Shown: one piece after another, positions 1 through 11,028 of the stretch
Numbering within the stretch: the first letter of the stretch is position 1
Layout: each line of letters begins with the position of its first letter
Source of the DNA: Annulohypoxylon bovei var. microspora
Lineage: Eukaryota; Ascomycota; Sordariomycetes; Xylariales; Hypoxylaceae
Assembly (NCBI GenBank): GCA_022836615.1
Contig: MU405210.1
Span: 310,001-374,000 of the forward strand
Reading direction: 5' to 3'
Length of the DNA: 64,000 nt
Program-made: the position numbers and the translations under genes
The notes under the pieces: model-generated
The model's database searches: none
What the model saw: only the letters and a program-made list of their open reading frames with translations
Told to the model about the DNA's origin: nothing

Positions 1-2085
1 TGCGAGCAGATTAAAACGAACGGCTTCCCGGAGCCACCAAATGTCTATGGGCTGCGCAAGGCAGATGTTGCCATAGGTTTATTCCACACGCTGACTATGA
101 TTCTCAGCTATCACCAATACTTTCAAAAGGCAGAGGAAGACGAAATTGTTCGGACATTTGTACATGGCATAGCAACGTGGGAACGAAGTGCGAAATGCTG
201 TATACATGCGCTTACGATATGCTGCCACGAACTCCCATCGTCAACCGGCAAGGCCTTAGTCACAATCCTGCAAAAGATGGCGCAGATCATCACACAGCCT
301 CATGTCGCAATGCACATTCTGGAGTTCTTAGCTTGCCTTAGTAGGTTGTCTTCTCTGTATGCCAATTTCCGGGAAGATGAATATCGAATCGTCTTTGGAA
401 TTTGTTTCCGATATCTACAATACGTACGAGGGAGGAGACAAACATACAGAATGAGTTCGATTAGCGACTCATCAGCTCCCGCGACAAGTGAATATCTGTC
501 CAACCTAAACACATCAGATGATCTGCCTCAATATGTGTACACGCTAGCATATCATGTCATCGTATTCTGGTTTCTGGCCCTGAAGCTTCCAGATCGTGCA
601 AATCATGTTGGTTGGATTGCGAAGAACCTGTTTACGGATGTCGATGGACCTCAGGTAGCAGATGAACAAGCCCAGCTCACCATGGATTTCATGCAGAAGG
701 TTGCATACGCCGATGTTGACGAATCTGCGGCGGACCCTTTGTTCACCGCTGACAGGTTTGGGGAAATACTTAAAAAGAGGTGGTTGATCGGAAATAGCAT
801 TGTTACAATCGAGCAAGCCACTGCAACCGGTTGGGCGCAAATTACAAAACGACAGCCGTCTGGAACATCGTCTTACACTGTCCGAGAGCTATTCCGACCA
901 CCGCCAGCACATCAGCGACCCATGAATGAGAGTGCGAGGGACGGCTATACGGCTCCTTCGAATAGCGTCTTGCCGAACCATTTGCTAGTACAGCTCTTAT
1001 CCTCCATACCTCAAGGAAGTGACCTTTCACGTCCTATTCCTCTACCTAACGAAGAGGTAGTCAACAGGGCCATCAAGATGTTCGACCATAATTCGACGCT
1101 GGATGGACATAAAGTTGGCGTAATATACATTGGGGAGAATCAAACAAATGAGGCCGAGATTCTAGCTAACATAACCGGGAGTGGGGACTATCTAGAATTT
1201 CTCAATGGCCTCGGCACATTGACTAAACTCAAGGGTGCCACGTTCAACACCCAGGGTTTAGATCGGCAGTACGAGACTGATGGGAAATATACATTCTGCT
1301 GGAGAGATAGGGTGACGGAAATCGTGTTCCACGTCACTACGCAAATGCCAACCAATCTAGAACATGACCCTCAGTGTACCCTCAAGAAGCGTCATATTGG
1401 GAATGACTTCGTCAACGTCATTTTCAATGACTCTGGTTTCCCCTTCAAGTTTGACACGTTCCCATCCGAATTCAACTTCGTCAATATTGTGATCACTCCA
1501 GAGTCACGTGCTTCGTTCGTCGCTACTAGGCAGAGGACACCGAAAGACGTCGAAGAGTCGTTCTACAAAGTACATCTGATGAGCAAGCCTGGCTTTCCCG
1601 AGATATCACCAGCTTCCGAGACCAAGATTGTGAGCCTGAGGGCTTTACCCGACTTCATCCGGCTTCTAGCGCTGAATGCGTCGGTATTCTCACTGGTCTG
1701 GGCCCATCGGGAAGGCGGCGAACACATCTCGCCATGGCGTAACAGATTACGAGAAATTAAGAAACTGCGAGAAAAATACGGTCCGAAGGTGGCGCCTCAG
1801 GGACCTACGCCATCCCCACCAGGCACCGCTCTAGGTCATGGACCTCCTCCCACCATTAACGCTGCTGCACAATTGGAGGCAGCCAGGTCAGGTAACACCG
1901 TTCGAGATAGCTTTAGTAGCCTTCGACGGTCGTCAGTGGCCACATTCTTTTCCGCTTCTAGCGAGCAGAACTCTCACCGCTCATCCATGCTTTCTACCGC
2001 GACAACAGATAATACGGAGGTCATGACGGTCAATGGGCTAGACGCACTAGTCGACAGTATCGACTTCTCTAAATGGTCGGCGTAA
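1..2085 (+). CDS. Tuberin (TSC2)-type RapGAP protein, C-terminal part
   Basis: The reading frame is open from the first base, so the gene starts left of the window; 694 residues are visible. Visible residues about 371-560 (nt 1111-1670) form the Rap/Ran-GAP domain, with the segments KVGVIYIGENQ, GLDRQYETDGKYTFCWRD and RHIGNDFVNVIFNDSG. The Asn of HIGND (codon 1402-1404) sits where tuberin-family GAPs carry the catalytic Asn thumb. The upstream part matches the helical tuberin region; the tail (nt 1780-2040) is Pro/Ser-rich low complexity. TSC2 is the GAP for the small GTPase Rheb and restrains TORC1 on endomembranes with its TSC1 partner. No intron is needed in the visible part. Fungal RapGAP proteins other than Tsc2 are possible, but the order of conserved blocks favours Tsc2. 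Confidence 0.85.
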   Translation, partial: CEQIKTNGFPEPPNVYGLRKADVAIGLFHTLTMILSYHQYFQKAEEDEIVRTFVHGIATWERSAKCCIHALTICCHELPSSTGKALVTILQKMAQIITQPHVAMHILEFLACLSRLSSLYANFREDEYRIVFGICFRYLQYVRGRRQTYRMSSISDSSAPATSEYLSNLNTSDDLPQYVYTLAYHVIVFWFLALKLPDRANHVGWIAKNLFTDVDGPQVADEQAQLTMDFMQKVAYADVDESAADPLFTADRFGEILKKRWLIGNSIVTIEQATATGWAQITKRQPSGTSSYTVRELFRPPPAHQRPMNESARDGYTAPSNSVLPNHLLVQLLSSIPQGSDLSRPIPLPNEEVVNRAIKMFDHNSTLDGHKVGVIYIGENQTNEAEILANITGSGDYLEFLNGLGTLTKLKGATFNTQGLDRQYETDGKYTFCWRDRVTEIVFHVTTQMPTNLEHDPQCTLKKRHIGNDFVNVIFNDSGFPFKFDTFPSEFNFVNIVITPESRASFVATRQRTPKDVEESFYKVHLMSKPGFPEISPASETKIVSLRALPDFIRLLALNASVFSLVWAHREGGEHISPWRNRLREIKKLREKYGPKVAPQGPTPSPPGTALGHGPPPTINAAAQLEAARSGNTVRDSFSSLRRSSVATFFSASSEQNSHRSSMLSTATTDNTEVMTVNGLDALVDSIDFSKWSA

Positions 2086-3342
2086 TTAGACGCGTCGTTG
2101 TATCTCCAAACGCGAACCCTCGGGTATCTTCCCAGAGGTCACGCATATACGATTATTATCTATGAAGGGTTACGGTTTTGGGGGTTCCGAGAAAAAAAAA
2201 GCATGGCGTCTGGGTTGGGAGGATACCACTGAAGTTATTTGTCTATTTTTTCCTGTTTCACTTTTATACTTCTGACTGAATATATTGCCGGAAATGTCCA
2301 CTTTGTACATGGTTAAGGGGGTCCGTCGTCATCCGCCCCGCGGAACCCGCAGCCTAAAGAGCCGGCGGTGACGTTGGCGGTGACTAAGAGTCCCCCGAGA
2401 CGAAAAGGAAAAAAAAGGGGATGGCGGAAAGGGGGAGGGTTCAAAGGGTTGGGGGGTTTCTTGGGTCCGGGTGGAAATAAAAAAAAGTTGATACCTTTTT
2501 TTTTTTACCTTGCTACTTTCGCATCTTACTATAAAGAGAACTTCAGGCACGCCGCCACACTTATTTTTTTTGTCCTCTCTCCTCTCTACTCGATAAGATC
2601 AATAAGACTGATGATGATGGGATGGTGTATGTACTTGCTGCAGCGTAGAAGAGAAACAAACGCTTGCATGTTTCCGTAGGTTGCACAGATGTGACTCAAC
2701 CCCTACTCTATACATTGCAGGTTACACACAAAGTATGGGGGAAAGAGAGGAGATTTTAGGTGATTTTCGGCGGCCTCGGCCTAGGATGGAGAAAGGCGAC
2801 GGGAGAAGGCGATTCTTAGGTGAGAGCCGTAAAAGCCGATCGGGAAGCTAAGTGCGGAAGCGACGGATATACGCGCGCACATAATTTATTTATTTATTTG
2901 AATTTTCTTTTTTTTCCTTTTCTTCCTTTTCCTTTCCTAATATGATCTGCCGCTAGGGTCCCCGGTAGGGCTTAAAAGGATGCGCGCATGAGGTCGCCAG
3001 GTCCGGGATTGTTTCCCTCACAGGCTCGACTAACAGAATACACGTACCTTGTGCAATGTAGGCCGGCTGCCCTGATAGGCGGCCGACGCCAGGTTCCAAG
3101 TTTCTAAAGGAAAAAAAAAACGCGTGTCCGGAGCACAAGACTAGGTAGGTAGATATGCTAATATTTAAGCTTGTGCGACGAGAAGCAATGGGCTGTGTAA
3201 TGAATTGTCGTTGAAGATGTTGGTTAGAGTGTGTAGGCACGTAAGAATGAACCTGGTTGGTTGGCAGGGGTAGGCTGACGGAACAGGCAAGGCATTTTAG
3301 ACGAAGGCTCTTTTTTTACCATGCAGCGTATTAGTATGTAGA

Positions 3343-3352
3343 TACCTAGGTA
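3343..3352. repeat. Palindrome TACCTAGGTA, one of seven copies
   Basis: Exact self-complementary decamer. Further exact copies are at 11677-11686, 12450-12459, 12535-12544, 26978-26987, 29654-29663 and 42532-42541, all outside coding exons. The permuted form TAGGTACCTA occurs at 4173-4182, 22946-22955, 37761-37770 and 38974-38983. Confidence 0.9.
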
Positions 3353-3459
3353 CTGCTGCTACTACTACTCAGCTTTACCGATCTATATGCTTCCTCCTCG
3401 CTCACGCCGTCGAGACGAGCTCGCGAGATTTGCTGTATAGAGTTACCGAGGGCTGCATA

Positions 3460-3493
3460 TCCGAGCGAGCGAGCGGACGGACGGACGGACGGA
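3460..3493. repeat. GAGC/GGAC tetranucleotide microsatellite
   Basis: Short run of GAGC units followed by about four GGAC units, in the spacer. Simple-sequence repeat with no gene context. Confidence 0.75.
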
Positions 3494-6400
3494 GGATTAA
3501 TCGAAGTGAGGTAGGTAGGACAGAGGAGCACAGGAGACGACGAAAAAAAAAAAGAGGACGTATTATAATTGCAGGAAAAGCATTGATGTTACGAGATATA
3601 GTCATGTACCTAGTACGAGTACGAAGCACCACAGGTAGGCGAGGAATTAAAAGAGACTTCCCAAGGTTGATTCCAAAGGTGGGTGGTTACACAAGCGACC
3701 AAAGAGCGCGGAGCGTGCAGTGCAGTATGTAGGTAGGTATACAATGTCTACATGTGATACATAAAACATATGAGATGATCATCAACAGGGGAAGAAGGAA
3801 AAAAAAAAACAGAAATCAGTAAACCGGTGTGAATCGCGGCAGCGGCAAGCGCCAAAGTAGGTCACATGGTTTCGTTTCGTTCCATCGCCTTCGCGAGAGT
3901 GGTTTGATGCAAAGATTAATATGTCACGGCGCGTCTGCGCTGCAACCGTGGTCGATATATATCGTAAGAGCCTTTTTTTTGCCTTTCCCGCCCAGCTCGA
4001 GCTACTTAGTATAGAACGGCGATTTATGTGTGTTGTGTATCACGTCGACCTAATCTAGAAACAGCCCACCACGGTGTGCTTCTCGATATAGGAGAAAGGG
4101 CGCCGTTAAACAATAAGGACAGCTTACTATGCGTCCCTCGGCCCGTGACCAAGGTAAAAATGTCCCTACCTGTAGGTACCTACATATATGCCTACCTAGT
4201 AGATGAAGAGAGAAAAAATTTACCTTAGGGGGCGCATTGTCCAACCAGACACTGCATGACTGAATATTGACGTAGGACAACCGCAAGTACTAGAGGTAAG
4301 GTAGACTTGAGGATAAGTAGGTAGACGCGGAGCTTCCTGCAATGCAATGCGAGTTGCGTGTTGAGGTTGTCCAATGAAAGAACCTCTACCAGAAACAGTT
4401 CCATGGATTCTTGGCGCCACCAGCACCGTACGGAAATAAGAAGAAGCACTTGCTAAACTGGGCTGCATGACGACGACGTGCCGCATACATACATTCCCCC
4501 GTCTTTCGTGCGAGTCGGTAAGATAAAAGGGTAACTGCCCAGCAGTCTTGGAAATCTTATGGTTATTTGTAAGTTTTGTCAGTCTTGCTCTCTTCATCTT
4601 CCCGTAATAGTTGTGAGTTTCTCGTAAGATATTATAGTCCAAGGGTCGAACATCCGCTGGGGTCTTGTTGTTCAAGTAGATACTGTAGCCACTCGGGCAT
4701 CCCTATGTCTTACCTTTCTTGTAAGCCAAGTCGATCTAGTTGCTGTGAACGTAGCCATTTGTCGAGCGCGGCTTGAGAGCGCCATGCTTCAGTGCTTACT
4801 ATGGTAGCCTCTGCCAACTAGCAAGGTTCAGCACAGGCCGCGGCACTCACCGTGTAAGAAAGCCCATACAAGCTCGCTAGCTTTCTAGTGAGAGGGAGCT
4901 CCCGCCAATAATCTCTAGATTTGAATACGGTAAGACGGTTACTACTTGTGGCTAGTTTGTCCTTCGGCATTGGATTAAGACACGCATGTCTCGCGTGGCG
5001 GCTCGGCTCTAAGTACGCCGGCGCAGCTAGAACAGGAAAGAGATCGGTACCAGATTTATAACACATCCAAAGATGCTGACGACATCTGTTCGTGTGCGCG
5101 TGGACGCGGAGGCACCAACTTACGCCCTGTTCGACGATGATGAGTCTTTCACACACTCCAAATTCCAGCCCTGCGAGGCCAAGGGTTTGGGGGTGAGCCG
5201 GGTTTGTTGCGCTTATATCCTATGTCAGATGGGTAATTTGGACCTCGCAGGCTTTTGACCTGTACACCTGAGCACGCAGGTAAGACGATTGCATATGATC
5301 CGTCCAATGCATTGCAACGCCCAGCGGCTTTGTGTGACGATCCGTAACTGCGTTATTGGCGCGGGAAGAATCGCGGCAAACAGTACGCCCTTCTGTAATA
5401 AAGTGTGGTACTCTTCATCTTGTCTACGTAGTAGTGTCTGGTCAGCCGTTGTGATACCGTATGGCTCACCAAAGCATGCTGATCTGAAGCGTAGTGTGGA
5501 TGCAATCTGCGCACCAAGACTGCATAATGAGTTGGCCATTCCAGGTTACACAAGAACCACAGACTATCGGATCTTGTAGGCTTTGTAGGGTGGTATCATT
5601 GATCTGCGCGTCCGTCGTCTTTGATACGATGGTTTCAACTGCTGTTGACCCTTAGAGTAGTGGTAAGTTTAACGTATCGTGGAGTGAACCAGTAGCTGGG
5701 AGGGGAAGAGGGTTTAAAGGATATTCGGTTAAAAAGAGCAACCCGTACGATTGTTTGTGTAATGGTCATAGTAATAATCTCCTTGGAAATAGACCCTAGA
5801 ATGCTACAGGAAGCATCTGAAAAGCGACGGTCCTTCTTTATGAGTTGTATTCTGAATTCATCTTACTCGCTTATGACCCCCGCATCTTGACCCCCCCCCC
5901 CAAATCAATATTATTCCTCCCACATAAGCTAGTGAATTATAGTCATTCACTCTTAGATCTTCGAGACCTTTGAAGCTGCCACTGGATCAATCTCTGCAAA
6001 GTTGGGCAGCTATTGCGAAGGATTCCGCCCCCACAAATCCCCGCTCGTCTTTAGGGTATCATCGAGGACACCGAAAGAACACTACCATGGCGCACGACTA
6101 TAGGACTTTGCGATGCCCGCTTCAGCCGCTTCAGACTCGATTATCGTGACCTGGGGCGGTTAGAGGCTACATTTCAGTTTCGTCATTTGAAGTCTGAAGG
6201 GGCTACTAGGCCCCAAATTGTATTGCACAGCGATGAATCTCCTGGTGATTGTTGAACGTGGACAAGTCTGATTCCGCACGAGTGCATGAATGCTTAGGGA
6301 CTCGGACTTCTGGACCGAAGAGACCATAATAAAAAATGCGAGCTCGGGTATTAACTGAGGACAGCGAACTCCAAATCCCAAGTCGAGCCTCTTCAGCATT

Positions 6401-7042
6401 GAATCCTTAGGCACTGAAGCTGTTACTCAACATCATGTCAAGCCAATAAGGGGTGCCGCCTAAGAGCGCTATCAATCAAGAGTCAGATTGCCGAAGTTTC
6501 CTCTTCTGACATAAACGTGTTTATCGGTTGATTGAATTGGTTAGTGGTCTAGTATTGCGTTGTCAGACGATATTGCTCGACAGGTACCGTGGTGCTTATC
6601 CAAATGACCCGGCCTTAGGCGTATTTTCTTGTGGTTGATCCCGTCAACTTCGTGCAACCCATCCCAAATATCCCAAGTTTATATCCGTCCATGTCAAGTC
6701 TCATTCGAGTGGCAGGGGCGTCGCAATTTTGAATTCTGCATAGCTGAACTGAAGCGTCGAGTTGCCTGTTCCGGCTTTCCTAGGTAAAATCAGGTTTTGA
6801 TTCATAGTACTCCACGATAACGGGATATCTCCTTGCTCTTATTCTGCCTTAATTTCAACCCCCTGCTCACGAATAGACGAGCTGGTGTTCCACTTGAAAA
6901 TTAGTTGAAACAGCCTTACATAGCGTGACTGAGATGAGATGTAGCTGGAGGTGCCTGCAGTGCATCGAAAAGTGATGGTGCAATTATTGCAAATAATTAT
7001 ACTTTTGTCGTAGCGTTATATCGGATGTCTGGAAAAATTCGT

Positions 7043-8847
7043 TCAGATCATCGGTTGCCATAGATCTTTATATATAGCCCATTTTTGAAACCCTATGAGA
7101 TGGTGATGTTAATATTGAGAGTAATGGCAGTTGGGACTTTAAAGCTTACCCATGGACTGAAATCCTTCATAGCCGCCTTTCACCGCATCGAGGAACACAC
7201 GTCTCATTCCTTGCTCTTTAAGTATGGTAACACAAGCGTCGAGCAACCTGATCATAACAGTGTCCTTGCTAGTTGTCATGGCAGGATTCCCATCTTAAGT
7301 CCAAGTTAGTTCGGAATTTCTAAATGATTATAGCGACTCGGGCTGCTACTAACCTGCAATGCAGATGCACGCTACACCCCCCACGTCGGATCCAATCGTT
7401 CGCGCCCAAGGAAGGTCTTGCGCCAATGAGCTGACTTCGTTTGGTGTATATATCAACGCAGAAGCAACAATCTGTGATTGTTCTAATCCCAGAACAATAT
7501 CGCTGATGCGACCGTCGTTCGCCAGATTCATGTACTGGTCGTACCAGCCAGTATGATCTTTGCGGGCGGACTCCTTTTCTATAAAATCTGCGATCAAGGT
7601 AAAGTCGTCGAATGTGCCTTGCCGGAAAGACAGTCCAGCGGAAGCTGCCGACAGGCCACCGCTAGGCCAATCATCGATCTTCAAGATCCAATCGCATATA
7701 TCTTGACCACGGCCTGGAGCCTGACAGTTCATTTGCCAGCCCCGCCTTCGAAACCAACCTTCGGACACAGATGCCGCAGGTATTCCGCTCAATAGGCGGG
7801 GGAATGTAGAGCCCAATTGAATCCGGTCTACTCCACGTATCCTCTTAAGTTGCTTGAGAGCGTGCTCGTACAGGCTAAGTCCGATTCCCCGCCGCCGATA
7901 CGCCGGCTTGACGATGATCATTGCCAGGGACCCAATCAGTCTCTCGCCTTCTCTATCCACAAACGTAGTATAAGTCGCACAGAATCCGACAACCTCGCGG
8001 TTTTCGGGGAGTTTCACAACGAAGTGCATGGCGTAGCCATCCCGTTGGAGCAGAGATTGTAGAGAGAATTTCTCTAGGTGAAACTGATCTGGTAGGCACT
8101 GATTCCAAAGTTCATGTATGGGTGCCACATTAAGGCCGTCCCAATTCTCCGGGGGCCAAAATTTCGGCTCTATCATCAATGATTGCACATCCAGTACGGT
8201 AGTACCTGTAGACGTAGCCGTAACCTCACCAAAAAGAACAGCAGCCGCAGCTTGTAAGTCAGATGACTCATACCCAGGCAGTTGGACAATCGTAGGAAAG
8301 TTTGCTTCCATGAGACCAAGATCGTGCACATCCTGGCATGCCACGATGATTTGAGGTCTTTCCTCTCCTATCATCCGTGCCATCAAGCCGATCTCAACTT
8401 GCGAGGATTGGCCGGCGCTCGGCAGCCCGGAGATGACAAAAACAACCGCTTTAGCTCGCTTGATGAAACCAACATGTGTACCTGTCACCCCGTTCCGAGA
8501 TGTGTACGGAACATGTCGAATCCATGGATGTCTCGCGGCCAGGGCTCGGCCAAATGGCTCGAATGGGTCGCTGCCGCCGCCAACATCCGGTTGAGCAGGT
8601 GCAACAACCGGTGTGAGAAGAACGACGATATCGCCATCGCCGAGTATCCTAGTAAGGGGGATGCAAGCCTGTATATCACACCTTCGAGTCAGTGGTATAC
8701 TCTTACGGTAAGTTTAAGGAATCGTTAAGAGCAGACTGAGACGACGACGACGACCGTCGGATAGTGAGGTCATCTCTCAGAAACAACTCATCCCCTAGCT
8801 TAAGCTAGGGGCATGGCTACTAACCTGGTGATCCCTGATGAGAGTCA
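7043..8847 (-). pseudogene. 5'-truncated GH3 N-acetylhexosaminidase/GNAT fusion gene
   Basis: The readable 3' part is complement(join(7043-7092, 7150-7293, 7354-8668)) plus a probable short exon at about 8824-8847. Introns are 56, 60 and about 155 nt with good GT-AG sites. The exon series gives a GH3 C-terminal-like segment (VTLIRDHQ joined to ACIPLTRILGDGD, then VVLLTPVVAP), a first GNAT fold with the acetyl-CoA loop RRRGIG, and a second GNAT-like half ending VKGGYEGFQSMGFQKWA. This order matches the C-terminal half of fungal GH3 N-acetylglucosaminidases fused to GNAT domains. The roughly 400-residue GH3 barrel with its KHFPGHG-type motif, which should lie upstream (above 8850 on the minus strand), was not found; the sequence there is AT-rich and stop-filled. 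The visible exons carry no internal stop. Alternative: a shorter expressed GNAT protein with an unseen start. Confidence 0.7.
8792..8811. repeat. Perfect 20-bp palindrome inside intron
   Basis: CCCCTAGCTTAAGCTAGGGG is exactly self-complementary. It lies in the presumed 5'-most intron of the truncated GH3/GNAT gene. It could be a hairpin, a protein-binding site or the footprint of a lost element; no flanking target-site duplication was seen. Confidence 0.8.
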
Positions 8848-9890
8848 CCTGAGACCGACGTGAGCCTCCTCGGTGTCCGGACGTAGTGGTAGGTTGGCCA
8901 GGAAGCATTTCTTAGAGCTACCAAAAATCGATTATACACTTCGCCCCCCATGAATATTGGGTATTCCTAAGATTATATATTAGCACAAGTCAGAAGGTTA
9001 AAACCAGTTCGGGAAGGGGTATCCGCTCCATGTTGTCAGCATGTTGCTCCAAAATTACTCACCAGTCTCACCGAGTGTGAAATGCTTATGTCATAAGCAT
9101 CATCAAGCAGGCCGCCAGGCGACTCATATACTAGGTTCTAGAAAGAGAGCTCTGAGGCTTGTGGCTGGATGAAACGTTCCACACTGACCCGATGTAAGAA
9201 GGATGTGGCGCTGCTGTGATGCGCCGGGGTTAAGTTGGGATCTTTCAGCTAGAGATCAATAGCGGACCGGGGCCGGGGGTTAGCAAGTCGAATAATGGCC
9301 GTATATTTAGGAACTGATAATAACTAAGTCTTTTTAGTATAGATACGGCAATTAGGGCTAGGACACAACGACGGTGAGCCCCTGCAGGATCATGCGATAA
9401 GTAAGCAGCTTCCGCCACAGGAAGCAGAGATCCATTCTTTGCCGTGCGTTTCCTAACATATATACACACATACATACCTGTACAAGCGCCACCGGCAAAG
9501 CCTTATAAATTACCTACTCGGAACTAATGAACGGAACGAAAAACCGATGTCCGGATAGAGAGCGACCGGCGGTGAAGTCTTCGAGTTCCACCAGTCTCCG
9601 CTCTAGATTGAAAAGATAGAAGGAAGCTGACAATATATGTGCTCTGGTTCTGGTATTGTACAGGGTTGGGTTGCTGTATGTCGAAGTCGCTGTTGTAGAG
9701 TATCAGCGGTATCAGCGTCAGACAGATGCAACGACAAAGATATGAAATGGTGTAAGTGAGAAGAGACGCTTACTGACCCAGACACACCCACTAGTTCTTA
9801 TTTATTAATAGTAGATACCTAGTAATACTATCGTTGAATCAAAGTGTTTTCCCGTTGCGAATGGTTACGCAAGAATCGTAGCAGGTACTA

Positions 9891-9911
9891 TAATGGATAA
9901 TGGATAATGGA
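9891..9911. repeat. TAATGGA 7-mer, three tandem copies
   Basis: Three consecutive TAATGGA units in the spacer between the GH3/GNAT remnant and CENP-I. Confidence 0.8.
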
Positions 9912-11001
9912 CTTCAAGAGCTAGTCCAAGAATAGCACGACATATGTCGCTCAAGTTTATACGCATTCGAAATCCAATAGAAGGGCGTTAGACTGGCATG
10001 CATGCGTCTGTACTGTTTATGGCCCTCATCTTACAGTGCCCGGCAGCCTAGGAAAATTTTAGTGACGCCCACAGAACTGCTCGCAGAGCAAGCCGATTTG
10101 CGTGTGGGGGGTAGCATTGGGTAATACCCCCTTGTATACGTAGGTGGTTAACGTTAACGTGCAAGGCAGGGCACATTCCTACCGGTACCTGGTACCGCGT
10201 GTGTACTGCACGTACCTATTCACTCGTTTGTCTCATGACGATCCTGCTCAAGTCGTCGAGTCGTCGAGTCGTACAAGTAGACACATGTGCGTAACACGTT
10301 GACGATAACCTCGAGACCATCAGCTCGGCGAATATTACGTCTATGCCTGCATGTTGCAAACGTGACCTCGGACATGAGCAGTGATTGGAAACTCGGCCTA
10401 CTCTGCCTACAGAGCGGTCTAATTGAAGAAAAGATGTGAGTTGGTGGCACATGCAATGTAACAAGTTAGAGGAAAGTGATGGGCGTTGGAGTTTTCCAGG
10501 GGGGTTGAATCAGTTTGATCAAATTGGGTTGCTCAAGACTCAAATTGCTGAAGATTTAAGAGGTTCCTTAACAGGATCCTCGCAGGTTGCAGGTTGCGGG
10601 TCGCAGGAACTGGAATTGATAGGAACATTAGAACAATGAATTAACTGACAGATAGATCCATCCATCCAATTTGATCAGGGGAAGAGCCGGAGAAAATTCC
10701 GTCCGGCTTTTACAATGCCATGTGCAGCAGGTGCAGGTAGCAGGTAACAGGTATGTAGTACCTGCTAAGGAGGATCAGTACCTTTTATTACCGCGACGGG
10801 TAAGTCCGCTAGGTTCCAAGGTTCCAGGGTTCCAAGGTTTAGGTATGTACCTACATCATAGGTGAGTGCGGTTGCCGTCAATCTTTAATGATGGAACTAA
10901 TGTACAAAATACTCCAGGGCTTCCAACCTGACGTCGCATTACCCTCACGCTTTAGCGCTACATTGATCATACCTATAAATTCTTCGACAATGTTAATGCC
11001 C

Positions 11002-11028
11002 CCCAATTCGCCCAATTCGCCCAGTTCG
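11002..11028. repeat. CCCAATTCG 9-mer, three tandem copies
   Basis: Two exact CCCAATTCG units followed by CCCAGTTCG. Spacer DNA. Confidence 0.85.

Larger units (their letters stand above)
2086..7042. other. Intergenic spacer, no convincing gene
   Basis: About 5 kb without a supported gene. It begins with the presumed 3' UTR of the RapGAP gene. It holds homopolymer tracts (poly-A/T near 2480-2510, 3110, 3541; a C-tract at 5889-5902), an ATTT run near 2886, a GCGAGCGAGC/GGAC run at 3460-3493, and copies of the TACCTAGGTA (3343-3352) and TAGGTACCTA (4173-4182) palindromes. Short open frames here have no recognisable domains, biased composition or splice support. Nothing RNA-like was recognised. 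Confidence 0.7.

Noticed and set aside
2368..2679. 103-codon plus-strand frame rich in Lys/Gly/Phe
   Set aside because: Produced by poly-A, poly-G and poly-T tracts in a 3' spacer.
4220..4675. 151-codon minus-strand frame
   Set aside because: Random-looking composition, no domain or splice context, in spacer DNA.
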